A stretch of DNA of 39,522 bases from Endozoicomonas atrinae (GCF_001647025.1 NZ_LUKQ02000026.1:1-39522), one strand, 5' to 3'. Counted from the first letter of the stretch, positions 1 to 8,797 are shown. Notes: generated from the sequence alone by a model not told the origin. Made by a program: numbers and translations.

Positions 1-42
1 TGCATCGTGAAAGTTTTCAGGAAAATCGGGAGTTTTAGGCAT
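1..42 (-). CDS. Start of an unidentified ORF running off the left edge
   Basis: On the minus strand an ATG at 42 opens a reading frame that stays open to the window edge and encodes MPKTPDFPENFHDA. Only 14 residues are visible, so the family cannot be identified. It lies directly beside the point where the secretin gene loses homology, so a transposase of an element that cut the secretin is a reasonable guess. It could equally be a chance start. Confidence 0.2.
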   Translation of the reverse strand, partial: MPKTPDFPENFHDA

Positions 43-118
43 GACATTAACGGGATGAACAACAGGCTATTTAAAGTATAAAGGCAATCGCAGAATTCGT
101 GACATATTTTGAAAATGA

Positions 119-688
119 AATTGGTATGAGAATGTCACGATTGAGTTCAAGGAGTACGGTATTGGCCTGAACTTCCTGCCGGTGGTGATGGATTCTGGCC
201 GGATTAATCTGCGGCTGAACCTCAATGTCAGTGAGCTGAACAGCGCCCAGAGTGTAGTGATCGGTAATGGTGAAAATAGCAGTACCGCTTTTGTAGTGCC
301 TTACCTGAGCAAACGCAGTGCCCGTTCGACCGTGGAGTTGATGGATGGGCAGACCATCGGCGTTGCTGGCCTGATCAGCGAAAATATGCGCGATGCCATC
401 CAGAAGTTTCCAGGGCTGGGTGATGTGCCGGTGCTGGGCCACCTGTTTCGCAGTCAGGAATACCAGAGTGGTCAGACCGAACTGGTGATTCTGGTGACGC
501 CACGGCTCGCTGCGCCATTGGCAGACGAAAAACGACAGTTGCCTACGGATACCTTTGTTCCGCCATCGGATGTGGATTTCTACTTAAGTGGCCATACTGG
601 CCGTCGTCTGCCCGTGGCAGAAGAGCGATCCACTACCACCGGTGTCTATGGCCATGACCTGCGCCCTGAACAGCAGGAGGGAATATGA
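119..688 (+). pseudogene. Truncated tad-locus secretin RcpA/CpaC, C-terminal part
   Basis: Secretins of this family form the outer-membrane channel of the Flp/Tad pilus. The frame is open from just after a TGA at 116-118. Secretin-like sequence begins at about 131 (NVTIEFKEYGIGLNFLP) and includes the typical MDGQTIGVAGLISE and LGDVPVLGHLFRS motifs, followed by VILVTPRLAAP and a tail of about 50 residues. The N0/N1 domains, signal peptide and a normal start are absent, and the sequence left of about 128 does not read as secretin. The possible internal starts (GTG 182, ATG 188) fall inside the secretin domain, so a working protein from this fragment is unlikely. It overlaps the next gene by ATGA. 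Identity as a Tad secretin is well supported by the downstream genes; truncation by insertion is inferred. Confidence 0.8.
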
Positions 689-981
689 TGACTCGCTACT
701 TTATTGCCATTGCTGGCCTACTGATACTTTCCGGCTGCGCCAGTTTTTACCAGCAGCCCCAACACGAACCGGAGATGGTGCGATACAGTCAAGACAGTGT
801 GCGGGATATCTTTATTGCCCAGCGTTACAACCCCAGTGCCTCTGGGGAGAACAGCGGTAAAGCCGTTACCGGGATGGATGGCGAGCGCAGTCGTCTGATC
901 CTTAAAACCTGGCGTGAGCGGGAACCGGATGAAGATGCCCTGAATGAGGACATCGAGTTTGAAATTGAGTCTGATGAGTAG
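685..981 (+). CDS. Small lipoprotein of the tad locus
   Basis: This 98-residue protein starts with a signal peptide and a lipobox (LLILSGC, Cys about residue 18), so it is predicted to be lipidated and anchored to a membrane facing the periplasm. The rest is acidic and charged, with no domain I recognise. Its ATG overlaps the secretin stop (ATGA), which suggests translational coupling and a role with the secretin, for example as an assembly or stability factor. Tad loci often encode small lipoproteins at this place, but I cannot assign it to RcpB, CpaD or another named family. A second ATG follows immediately at 688. Confidence 0.7.
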   Translation: MMTRYFIAIAGLLILSGCASFYQQPQHEPEMVRYSQDSVRDIFIAQRYNPSASGENSGKAVTGMDGERSRLILKTWREREPDEDALNEDIEFEIESDE

Positions 982-1001
982 GACACAGTCCACAACGTTT
1001 T

Positions 1002-1134
1002 CCTCGTCCTCACGCTTTTAAGTCCTGAGGGTCCTGCGTGGGAATACTTACCCGGAATATCGGTGTATACCGGGGCTGCATAGAATTAGAGCAGAGCCTG
1101 GTATGCATTCCCACGGGGGACCGTGGGAACGAGG
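1002..1134. repeat. Degenerate palindromic intergenic repeat
   Basis: The left arm (CCTCGTCC at 1002-1009, then GCGTGGGAAT near 1036-1045) is mirrored by the right arm (GGTATGCATTCCCAC at 1100-1114 and CCGTGGGAACGAGG at 1121-1134). The pairing is interrupted by mismatches and short gaps. It fills most of the gap between the lipoprotein and the TadG-like gene and looks like a REP/REPIN-type repeat. The hairpin at 8798-8823 shares its CCTCGTTCC/GGAACGAGG end. Confidence 0.6.
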
Positions 1135-1165
1135 TGCGCGAAGAATCATTTAAAGAGGACAGGCA

Positions 1166-2365
1166 ATGAACAACAGACCGCGCATGACCGGCGCCATACT
1201 GCCACTGGTGGCCATAGCCATGGTCGTCCTGTTTGGCTTTCTGGCCCTGGCCCTGGATGTTGGGTTGATGATGTGGCGGAAGTCGCAGTATCACACGGCG
1301 ATTGATGCAGCAGCGTTGAGTGCTGCGTACTGTCGGTTTGTGAATGCAATGGAGCCTGGCGATGCAGAGAAGTGTGGCACTGAAACCTTCGTGTATAACC
1401 TCAGGGAAAGTGGTCTTGGTGAGTCTGAAGTACCAACATTCGTGTGGTCGGAGGATAAATACTATGTTGACCTCAGCGTCACGTCTTCCGATTTGGACAC
1501 GCTTTTTGCCGGTGTTTTTGCCAGGGTGCTTGGTGGCGATGAACTGAATGCATTTTCTGTTTTCGTAAAGGCCCGGGCCGGACTACCCGCTCATGCTTCT
1601 CCTGTATTGCCACTGGTTGTTAACCGGGAAGATTATAACAAGAGTAAGCCCGTGCGGGCCTGGGCGCTGTTAAATCTTTCAGATTCATCAAACCTTATCA
1701 GCGAACAGGCGTTATTCACATGGTTGGCAGGAGGGGAAGGGAAAACGATTGCTATCGGTACTGAATATAACATTTGTGTGGAGAAAAGTTGCGAAGCCCC
1801 GCTTGATTATGAAGATGCCATACGAAGAGGGGCTGAATACTCGATTTGAGTGTGTTGTAGATCATAGTACACGAACCAAGTGTGGTGATGATGATTTACT
1901 GGAGTTTCAACCTTCAGGGTATGCACCTTCCATGTACCCACCCGACACCTATGTTAGAGCAATGAATCCTGGTAATGACACGGCCAACAAGTATTTTAAT
2001 AAAACTCAAGATTGTGCAGGAGGCGGCTGTTGGAAACCCGATGACAATGACAGCCAGAATACCCTAAATGTTAATCCAAAAACCTTTCGGCGCGTAGTTA
2101 TGGCAGGTATTGGTGAAGTCACCATCAATAGAAAAAAAACGATGATATTGAACACGCGACCGGAACAGCTGTAGTAGAAGAAACAGGCTGCTTTGTATTG
2201 GCCTGGGAAGTTGATGATCCGGAGGATCTCACTGACGATGCAAAGAGAGACAATGATAAAGAGGAAGATGGTATCTGGCTGAAGCCGGTACCCAGTGATG
2301 ACAGCGATTATAAATACTGCCATTACGGTAGCAGGGCAAAACTTGTACTGCTGGGGGATCACTGA
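1166..2365 (+). pseudogene. TadG-like pilus assembly protein, split by two frameshifts
   Basis: The N-terminus (GAILPLVAIAMVVLFGFLALALDVGLMMWR, read in two parts around residues 9-38) is the hydrophobic TadE/TadG-type segment, followed by AIDAAALSAAY. TadG-like proteins are membrane-anchored with a large periplasmic part and assist Flp pilus assembly. The first frame stops at 1849. The coding signal continues in another frame from about 1833 (LNTRFECVVDHS) to about 2135, then returns to the first frame (DIEHATGTAVVEETGCFVLAWE) and ends at the TGA at 2363-2365, which overlaps the next ATG. The switches map to a G run at 1829-1832 (one G too many) and an A run at 2132-2139 (one A too few). Reconstructed length is about 399 residues. 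It may be a true pseudogene, sequencing error or, less likely, recoding. An RBS-like GAGGACAGG precedes the start. Confidence 0.75.
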
Positions 2366-2829
2366 TGAAAACGCAATATCGTTCAGGAGCACGTTATCAA
2401 CAGGGACTTGCCCTGGTTGAAGTTACCATTGTACTGCCCTTTCTGCTTCTGCTATTGGCGGTAATTATTGATTTTGGTCGGGTATTTTATGAGTCTTCCC
2501 TGTTACAGGGGCGGCTCAACGCAGCTGCCCGCTATCTGGCCATGAACACACAGGCCGGTGTCTGCGAAGCTGATGGAGGTGACAAAGATTACTGTGATAT
2601 TGCCACATATCTGGTGCTTAATGCTTCTCCCAAAGAAGGAGCAGATGAATTCACTCGATTTACTGTGAATACTCCAAAAGCGTATCCGGGTGAATTGAAT
2701 GATACGGGGGATCACTGGCAGGTCTCCGCTATCTATACGCCTGAGTCTATTGTTGGCAATTTGTTGCCAGACGACTTCTCTATCACGCAACACGCAATTC
2801 AGCGGGCACTGATTGGCAGTGGTAGCTGA
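2365..2829 (+). CDS. TadE-like minor pseudopilin
   Basis: The 154-residue product has a short cationic start, then GLALVEVTIVLPFLLLLLA and IDFGRVFYESSLLQG, the N-terminal hydrophobic helix with the conserved glutamate of TadE-like proteins. These are inner-membrane pseudopilins processed by the prepilin peptidase TadV and needed for Tad pilus assembly. The start overlaps the end of the TadG-like gene (TGATG), so the two were probably translated together. Two cysteine pairs occur in the periplasmic part. Assignment to the TadE/TadG superfamily is firm; which member it is remains open. Confidence 0.85.
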   Translation: MKTQYRSGARYQQGLALVEVTIVLPFLLLLLAVIIDFGRVFYESSLLQGRLNAAARYLAMNTQAGVCEADGGDKDYCDIATYLVLNASPKEGADEFTRFTVNTPKAYPGELNDTGDHWQVSAIYTPESIVGNLLPDDFSITQHAIQRALIGSGS

Positions 2830-2842
2830 TGGGAGGGAGTTT

Positions 2843-3295
2843 ATGACTATTGCATCCCTGAAGTATCGGCAAAAAGGGGCGACGGTTGTTGAGTTCAGTA
2901 TCGCCGCCTCCGTTTTTTTTCTGCTGCTGTTTGGCGTGATGGAGTTTGGCCGGGTGATGTATACCTTTCATTTGTTGCAGGAGAGTACCCGAAGTGCGGC
3001 GCGGATGGCGGTGGTCAGTGAACGGAACCACCCTGATATTCTCAAGTCTGCCCGAATTTTCTTACCGGAGCTGAAGAAGGATCAGCTGGCAATTTCCTAT
3101 CAGAACGCAGATGGTGATGATGTATCAGCCGGTCTTGACGGTGTTTACTTTGTTAAAGCATCCATTGTCAACTACGAGATTGACCTCCTGATCCCGGTGC
3201 CGGATGCCATAACCATCACTGCGCCAGCCTTTATCACGACTCAGGTAGCGGAAAGTCTGGGGGCTGAACCGGGAACCTGGCCGGGGGGCGTATGA
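2843..3295 (+). CDS. TadE/TadF-like minor pseudopilin
   Basis: I place the start at 2843 because GGGAGGGAG lies just upstream; earlier in-frame starts overlap the previous gene and add residues that precede the conserved region. The 150-residue protein begins MTIASLKYRQKGATVVEFS and continues with a hydrophobic helix and FGVMEFGRVMYTF, again the TadE-type signature with a conserved glutamate. It is a second pseudopilin-like subunit, paired with the preceding gene as tadE/tadF are in other tad loci. Its stop overlaps the start of tadZ (ATGA). Role: membrane pseudopilin in Tad pilus assembly, by family. Confidence 0.82.
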   Translation: MTIASLKYRQKGATVVEFSIAASVFFLLLFGVMEFGRVMYTFHLLQESTRSAARMAVVSERNHPDILKSARIFLPELKKDQLAISYQNADGDDVSAGLDGVYFVKASIVNYEIDLLIPVPDAITITAPAFITTQVAESLGAEPGTWPGGV

Positions 3296-4521
3296 ACAGT
3301 AACAACACCACGATGAATGTTCTGCTCACCGGTACGGATGAAGTTTTTCTGGAACGTGCAGGCCGGTTTCTTGATGCCATCAATGAAGTGGTTCATCGTG
3401 ATGTTCTGATCGATGATCCGAAACAGCTATCGGCCATTGCCAATAACGACGATGACCTGATGGTGCATGTTCTGTCATCGTTGCCGATGGAAGAGCTGGA
3501 TTCGCTACTGCACATTCCGGAACGGCCACTGGTATTGATTACCACCGGTACCCAGCCATTAACCGGGCAGCAGTTGGCGCAGATCCGGAAACGGGGCAAC
3601 AGCTTTGTGGTTGATCCACCGTTTAATCAGCACGAATTGCTCAGCATTCTCGATCAACTACACGACGACATTCTTTTAAAAAGAGCGCCGGTCAAGGCCA
3701 GCGCAGAGCGTCACCCGGACAGCAGGCTGGTGGTATTTACCGGAGCTGGAAGCGGTGCCGGGGTCTCCCTGATCACTGCCTGTATCGCCCGGCTGCTCTC
3801 CCGGGGAAAAAACGCTGAAACCCAGCCGGTGCTGCTGCTGGACGGTGACTGGCGTTATGGCTCTCAGGCCACACTGAATGACTGTCGGCCTGAACACGAT
3901 CTGCGCAACCTGCTGGCCCGACAGGATATGGATCAAACTGCATTTAACAGCTATCACACGGAGGTGGGGCCTCACCTGGCTTTTCTGGGAATGTCACCAG
4001 AACATCTGGGGACTGCCAGCTCAGTTAAGTCCATCGATCGAATACTGGTGCAGTTACTGAGACATATTCGGCAAAAGCCAGGTATTACCCTGGCGGATAT
4101 TCCGTCACGTAATGACGACTACCTGACATCGATGATTGCCGATGCCGATCATCTGGTGTTGATATTAAGGCCTGAAATAGACGGTATTCGACGTGCGAGA
4201 CTGCTCCTGGATGAGGCTATGACCGTGCTTGGGCCAGAGCAGGTGACGGTGGTTGTGAATGGTTCCAACCGCTACACCACGATTGGCCAGGCTGCTATTA
4301 AGCAATCGCTGGGTCTGGAGCCGGTAATAATACCGGAAGACCAGAGGGCCGTGATTCCTGCCCTTGAGGCAGGTCGATTACCGATGGACAGTGATCCACG
4401 ATCGCCTTTCAGTCGTTCATTGAAACTACTGATGGCCAGGTTGCAGCCAGCGCACACCCTTGAGCCCGGTCCGCTGTTCAGGCTCAGAGAGTGGTCTCAT
4501 GTTTTCCGGAGTGTGCACTGA
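3292..4521 (+). CDS. tadZ: TadZ/CpaE, MinD/ParA-like Tad pilus localisation ATPase
   Basis: The 409-residue protein has an N-terminal receiver-like region (about residues 1-130) and a C-terminal MinD/ParA-type fold. The nucleotide-binding loop near residue 150 reads GAGSGAGVSLI, which keeps the glycines but lacks the usual lysines of a deviant Walker A, as is common in TadZ/CpaE. It is followed by LLLDGDWRYGSQ, matching the DxD segment of the family. TadZ proteins mark the cell pole and recruit the Tad machinery. The gene overlaps its neighbours on both sides (ATGA and TGATG), consistent with one tad operon. Family membership is clear; ATP hydrolysis is uncertain because of the altered loop. 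Confidence 0.88.
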   Translation: MNSNNTTMNVLLTGTDEVFLERAGRFLDAINEVVHRDVLIDDPKQLSAIANNDDDLMVHVLSSLPMEELDSLLHIPERPLVLITTGTQPLTGQQLAQIRKRGNSFVVDPPFNQHELLSILDQLHDDILLKRAPVKASAERHPDSRLVVFTGAGSGAGVSLITACIARLLSRGKNAETQPVLLLDGDWRYGSQATLNDCRPEHDLRNLLARQDMDQTAFNSYHTEVGPHLAFLGMSPEHLGTASSVKSIDRILVQLLRHIRQKPGITLADIPSRNDDYLTSMIADADHLVLILRPEIDGIRRARLLLDEAMTVLGPEQVTVVVNGSNRYTTIGQAAIKQSLGLEPVIIPEDQRAVIPALEAGRLPMDSDPRSPFSRSLKLLMARLQPAHTLEPGPLFRLREWSHVFRSVH

Positions 4522-5870
4522 TGGCTCTAACCATTAATTCACGGCTGATGCCCGGTTTTAAGCCCCATGACAGTCAGCAGGAGATCCGCAATCACTGGGA
4601 GCGGGAGATTCACCGTCAGGTAGTCTCGCGGATGAATTTGCAGGTGTTGAGCACACTGCCGGCGGAGCAGGCCCGGGCCGAGGTGGTGCGTGAAGGGCGT
4701 TATCAGCTTGATCAGTTGAAAGCCCCCCTCTCGGATACTGAACGTGAAGAGCTATTGACCGCCATCAGTGATGATATGTTGGGTCTTGGCCCACTGGAGG
4801 CCCTGCTAGCGGACCCAATGGTGTCGGATATCCTGGTCAATGGACCTGTCCATATCTATGTAGAACGGCGCGGTCATCTGGAGCCGGTGGCAACCCGCTT
4901 CCGTGATGAAGCTCACCTGCAGCAGACCATTGACCGTCTGGTGAGCCGGGCCGGGCGTCGTCTGGATGAGTCCAGCCCCATGGTGGATACCCGTCTTGCG
5001 GATGGTTCCAGGGTGAATGCGGTGATCTCGCCCCTGGCACTGGATGGCCCAATATTGAGTATCCGTCGTTTTCCTGAGGAACATCTGACGTTATCCGCGC
5101 TGGCGCGGTTGGGTGCGTTTCCGAAGTGCCTGCAAAAGCTGCTGCAGAATATGGTGCGGAGCCGCCTGAATATCCTGATCTCTGGCGGTACCGGTAGCGG
5201 TAAGACCACCATGCTCAATGCACTTTCGGCGGCCATTGCGCACAGTGAACGGATTATTACTGTAGAAAACGCAGCCGAGCTGCAGTTGCAACAGCCCCAT
5301 GTGGTTCGGCTGGAAAGTCGTCCACCCAATATTGAAGGGGAGGGGGAAGTGACCCTACGGGATCTGGTACGCAACAGCCTACGGATGCGACCGGACCGTA
5401 TTGTGGTGGGTGAGGTTCGGGGGGCTGAGTTTATCGACATGCTGACCGCCATGAATACCGGCCACGATGGTTCCATGACCACACTGCACGCGAACTCACC
5501 CAGAGATGCGGTTCGACGCCTGAAGAGTATGGCGGCCATGAGTGGTATGGGGTTGGATGGTGATGTGGTGGTTGAGCTGATCGCTTCTGCGGTGGATGTC
5601 ATTATCCAGCTCGAGCGCATGGAAGACGGTGTTCGTCGTGTTGTCAGTATTCAGGAACTGGTGGGCATTGAGCAAGGCGATATTGCCCTGCGAGAAATTA
5701 GCCGTTTTGAGCGCTCACAATCTGGAAAGGGTCTCGTTGTTGAGGCAGGACGAAAAGGCGTTGCTGGTGATTTTGTCAGTGCCGGCCACCGGCCCCTCTT
5801 TATGAATAAGCTGGAAGCCCGGGGGTTTGGCTGTGACGACCGGGTATTTTTTGAAGGGTGCTTATCATGA
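4521..5870 (+). CDS. tadA: TadA/CpaF secretion ATPase
   Basis: TadA is the hexameric cytoplasmic ATPase that drives Tad pilus extension and retraction. With the start at 4521 (overlapping the tadZ stop) the protein has 449 residues. Walker A is GGTGSGKTT at residues 222-230, and the Walker B region reads RPDRIVVGEVRG, followed by MTTLHANSP, all typical of the GspE/VirB11-like TadA group. The helical N-terminal domain contains the LGPLEALLADP and DILVNGP motifs. A longer ORF begins at 4491 but would extend into tadZ without family support. It is intact, and is followed by tadB after about 40 bases. Confidence 0.95.
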   Translation: MALTINSRLMPGFKPHDSQQEIRNHWEREIHRQVVSRMNLQVLSTLPAEQARAEVVREGRYQLDQLKAPLSDTEREELLTAISDDMLGLGPLEALLADPMVSDILVNGPVHIYVERRGHLEPVATRFRDEAHLQQTIDRLVSRAGRRLDESSPMVDTRLADGSRVNAVISPLALDGPILSIRRFPEEHLTLSALARLGAFPKCLQKLLQNMVRSRLNILISGGTGSGKTTMLNALSAAIAHSERIITVENAAELQLQQPHVVRLESRPPNIEGEGEVTLRDLVRNSLRMRPDRIVVGEVRGAEFIDMLTAMNTGHDGSMTTLHANSPRDAVRRLKSMAAMSGMGLDGDVVVELIASAVDVIIQLERMEDGVRRVVSIQELVGIEQGDIALREISRFERSQSGKGLVVEAGRKGVAGDFVSAGHRPLFMNKLEARGFGCDDRVFFEGCLS

Positions 5871-5910
5871 GAACTGTCATGAGTGGTCATAAGAAGTGGA
5901 GGAGCAGGTT

Positions 5911-6870
5911 ATGTCTGACTCATTAAGTCTATTGCTGGCCATGACCTTTATGGCGGTCTTTATGGTCAGTATCGGGATACTGCTGCTGGGGCCGCGACAC
6001 AGAATCCAGAGGCGTCTGCACCACCACCTGGAAATGGTCGGGGGGGACCAGCCGGTACATCAGGCACTGCGCAAGCGCTATGTGGATCAGCTGCATCCCT
6101 GGCTGCAGAGAATTGAGCACTTTCATTTTGTGGCGGAGCTGGATCTGCTGACCCTGCAGGCTGGCAAGGGTAACCGGGCACTGGAACTGCTGGTCAGTTG
6201 TCTGGCAATGTTGCTGATTTCCGGTGTGGTGTTGATCAGTCTGGGTGTTTACTGGGTGCTGGCCCTGGTGTCCTCGGTACTGCTGGCATTGTTGCCTGTT
6301 GGCTATCTGCAGCGGGTGAAAGAGCGGCGGATTACCGAGTTTGACCAGCAAATGCCGGACTGGTTGGATATGATGGTGAAAGGCTTGAAGGCTGGTTTGC
6401 CGCTCGTGGAGGCCATGAACCTCAGTGCCCGTGAGCTGGGTGACCCGATATCGGCGGAATTATTTGAAACAGTGCAGGACATTGAGTACTCCAAGGATAT
6501 GAAACATGCCTTGCTGGCCATGGTGGAGCGGGTACCCAGCGAACCGCTGCTGATGGTGGTGTCTGCCATTCTGTTGCAACATGAGACCGGCGGTAACCTG
6601 TCGGAGTTGCTTTCTGGTCTTCGTGGCCAGATCCGGGAACGTATTGGCTTTGACCGTCGTCTGCAAACCCTTTCTGCTGAAGGACGGATGTCCGCATGGA
6701 TTCTGGTGTTACTGCCATTTGTTCTGGCGGTGGTGATCAACATGGTGTCGCCGGGTTACCTGAATCCACTGCTGGAGTCTGATACTGGCCTGACCATTCT
6801 GATGGTGGCCGGGGTGATGATGGTACTGGGGATTTTCTGGGTAGTTCGCCTGATTCGGATTCAGGTCTAA
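5911..6870 (+). CDS. tadB: TadB, inner-membrane platform protein
   Basis: This 319-residue protein belongs to the GspF/TadB family, which forms with TadC the inner-membrane platform on which TadA acts. It has an N-terminal membrane segment, a paired helix around LELLVSCLAMLLISGVV, the cytoplasmic GspF domain (MPDWLDMMVKGLKAGLPL to VSAILLQHETGGNLSELL) and two C-terminal membrane helices. The ATG at 5911 is preferred over an upstream GTG at 5896 because GGAGGAG lies about 8 bases in front of it. It is followed by tadC after 10 bases, so both are likely co-translated. Confidence 0.92.
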   Translation: MSDSLSLLLAMTFMAVFMVSIGILLLGPRHRIQRRLHHHLEMVGGDQPVHQALRKRYVDQLHPWLQRIEHFHFVAELDLLTLQAGKGNRALELLVSCLAMLLISGVVLISLGVYWVLALVSSVLLALLPVGYLQRVKERRITEFDQQMPDWLDMMVKGLKAGLPLVEAMNLSARELGDPISAELFETVQDIEYSKDMKHALLAMVERVPSEPLLMVVSAILLQHETGGNLSELLSGLRGQIRERIGFDRRLQTLSAEGRMSAWILVLLPFVLAVVINMVSPGYLNPLLESDTGLTILMVAGVMMVLGIFWVVRLIRIQV

Positions 6871-6880
6871 GGAGGTTGTC

Positions 6881-7837
6881 ATGGCTGTGAAGGATGTAGC
6901 GCTGCCAGGACTGTTTGATCAGATGCTGGATCAACTGTTGCTGGTACGTGGTACCGGGTTGCTGCTGGTGGCGCTGGCGATTGGCCTGCTGTCTTATGTA
7001 ATGATATCCCGCCTTAAGGGCTCTCGTCAGGTGAGTCAGGAGGGAACGGAAATCAGAGGATCAGCTCTGGGTTCCAGTGCATTTGCTCCACACTGGTTGT
7101 CACCGGCGAAAAAATATCTACTGCCTGCTGACAAAAAAGAGCAGGTAAGTTTGAGTCGTCGTTTGCTTCAGGCGGGTTATGGGCATGAGAATGCAGTACT
7201 GGTTTACCATGGACTGAAAGCATTACTGGCGGTGGTGCTGGGGTTACTGTTTTTTCTATTGCACCCCTGGATGCCAGGTGCTTTGCCGGAATATCCCGGC
7301 ATGGTCATGATGATAGACGCTGCCATTGGTCTGATTCTCCCCTCCAAAGTACTGGATTCCCTGCGTCAGCGAAGGCAACAACAGTTTATTGCCGGTCTGC
7401 CGCAGATGCTGGATATGCTGTTGATCTGTCTCTCTGCCGGGTTGAACCTGACCATATCCATTGGTCGCTTGCAGCAAGAGCTGAAATTGGCGCATCCGCT
7501 GGTGGCTGAGGAGATGGGGCGGGTCAGTGCCGAACTGAATGCAGGTGTATCTCTGGAAGTGGCACTGCATGAATTTTCTGATCGTACCGGTCTGCAGGAA
7601 GTGCATGGTCTGGTGGGTATCCTCATTGAGGCCAACCGTTATGGTGCAAACCTCTCTGATATCTTGCGGGATTATATTCAGGACTTCCGGGCAATCCGTC
7701 TGCACCGCGCTGATCTGCAAGCTGCAAAAATGAGTACACGACTGGTGTTTCCCATGGTCTGTTGTATCTGGCCAGGATTTTTTGTGGTGGTGGTTGGTCC
7801 GGCAATTTTGCGCATGTTGGAGGCGTTTGCAGGATGA
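6881..7837 (+). CDS. tadC: TadC, inner-membrane platform protein
   Basis: TadC is the second GspF-type platform subunit of the Tad machine. The 318-residue protein has an N-terminal membrane helix, a linker, a helical hairpin (YHGLKALLAVVLGLLFFLL), the GspF domain (AGLPQMLDMLLICLSAGLNL and LIEANRYGANLSDILRDY) and a C-terminal helix around VCCIWPGFFVVVVGPAIL. A very good ribosome-binding site (AAGGAGG) stands 6 bases before the ATG. The stop overlaps the tadD start as ATGA. Nothing in it looks damaged. Confidence 0.92.
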   Translation: MAVKDVALPGLFDQMLDQLLLVRGTGLLLVALAIGLLSYVMISRLKGSRQVSQEGTEIRGSALGSSAFAPHWLSPAKKYLLPADKKEQVSLSRRLLQAGYGHENAVLVYHGLKALLAVVLGLLFFLLHPWMPGALPEYPGMVMMIDAAIGLILPSKVLDSLRQRRQQQFIAGLPQMLDMLLICLSAGLNLTISIGRLQQELKLAHPLVAEEMGRVSAELNAGVSLEVALHEFSDRTGLQEVHGLVGILIEANRYGANLSDILRDYIQDFRAIRLHRADLQAAKMSTRLVFPMVCCIWPGFFVVVVGPAILRMLEAFAG

Positions 7838-8787
7838 GTGCTGGTTTTACTCTCAAGTCTTTTGGTGTGGTTGTTCTGGCACTGTTGATGAGCGCTTGTG
7901 CTGGTATGCCGTCAGGGCAACCCGAGATGGATCAGGGAAAATTATATGAAGGGGATCTGACTGCAGATCTGCTGGGTGTAGTGGATGCGGCTACCGAGAA
8001 AGAGGCATTAGCTAAAGGTGACAATTACTGGGCAAGGGGCGATAGTGACCGGGCATTGCTTTATTACATTCGTGCCCTTGATCTGAATAAAAAATCATTT
8101 AATGCCGCAGCAAAAATTGCGGGTGTGCATCAGCATCGAGGCAATGCCATTCTGGCTGAGCAGGCATGGAGAACCGTGCTGGCTATTGATGATGAGCATG
8201 TGATGGCGTTGGAGGCCATGGGATTACTAAAGCTTGAGCAGAGGGACTATATACAGGCCAATGGTTATTTACAGAAGGCTCTGGATTTGTGGAAAGTTCA
8301 GACTGCATCTTCTGAAAAGGATCAACCCATTTATACTCCATGGCTGGCTGCTAATGGGCTCGGAGTGATTGAAGACCTGAATCGTAAATACCCGTCGGCA
8401 GTCGCTCACTATCATCGTGCGCTGGAGATGGCTCCGAATCAGCCCATGCTGTTAAATAACCTGGGATACTCCAGCATGATGGCCGGCAAACTGGATCATG
8501 CAGAAGCGCATTTGCGCAAGGCGCTTCGGATAAAAAGCGACTATGGTCTGGCGCGGCGAAACCTTGCTCTGGTACTGACCCGTCGTAATCAGTCTGAACA
8601 TGCTGTCAGGGTGTTGACGCCGGTAATGGGCGAGGCTGCTGCCCGTAATGATGTGGGGTATATGATGATGTTGAATGATCAGCCAAATATGGCTGAAAAA
8701 TTATTTCGGCAGGCTATTGAGCTGTCACCTTCTTACTACGATGAGGCGTGGAAGAATCTGGGGCAGTTGAAAGAGTTGCGTGGTTGA
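7834..8787 (+). CDS. tadD: TadD, TPR lipoprotein
   Basis: I start this gene at 7834, overlapping the tadC stop, because it begins with a lipoprotein signal peptide ending in a lipobox (LLMSAC). The in-frame extension upstream to 7762 would bury that signal. The 317-residue protein is made of tetratricopeptide repeats from about residue 50 to the end (for example DNYWARGDSDRALLYYIRAL, and NQPMLLNNLGYSSMMAGKL). TadD is the periplasm-facing pilotin-like lipoprotein needed for Tad secretin assembly. It is the last gene of the tad operon; the hairpin at 8798-8823 follows and lptB converges from the other side. Confidence 0.88.
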   Translation: MSAGFTLKSFGVVVLALLMSACAGMPSGQPEMDQGKLYEGDLTADLLGVVDAATEKEALAKGDNYWARGDSDRALLYYIRALDLNKKSFNAAAKIAGVHQHRGNAILAEQAWRTVLAIDDEHVMALEAMGLLKLEQRDYIQANGYLQKALDLWKVQTASSEKDQPIYTPWLAANGLGVIEDLNRKYPSAVAHYHRALEMAPNQPMLLNNLGYSSMMAGKLDHAEAHLRKALRIKSDYGLARRNLALVLTRRNQSEHAVRVLTPVMGEAAARNDVGYMMMLNDQPNMAEKLFRQAIELSPSYYDEAWKNLGQLKELRG

Positions 8788-8797
8788 TGGACCGCTG

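Noticed and set aside
71-442. 123-codon minus-strand ORF opposite the secretin fragment
   Set aside because: It covers both the foreign left stretch and the secretin domain and reads as a shadow of the secretin.
2130-2145. Programmed -1 frameshifting at the A8 run of the TadG-like gene
   Set aside because: A slippery run is present, but I see no clear stimulatory structure, and the upstream G-run shift would need a second recoding event. Mutation or sequencing error is simpler.
4913-5620. 235-codon minus-strand ORF opposite tadA
   Set aside because: The plus-strand frame encodes an intact TadA with all motifs; the antisense frame is Arg/Ser-rich and unlike any family I know.
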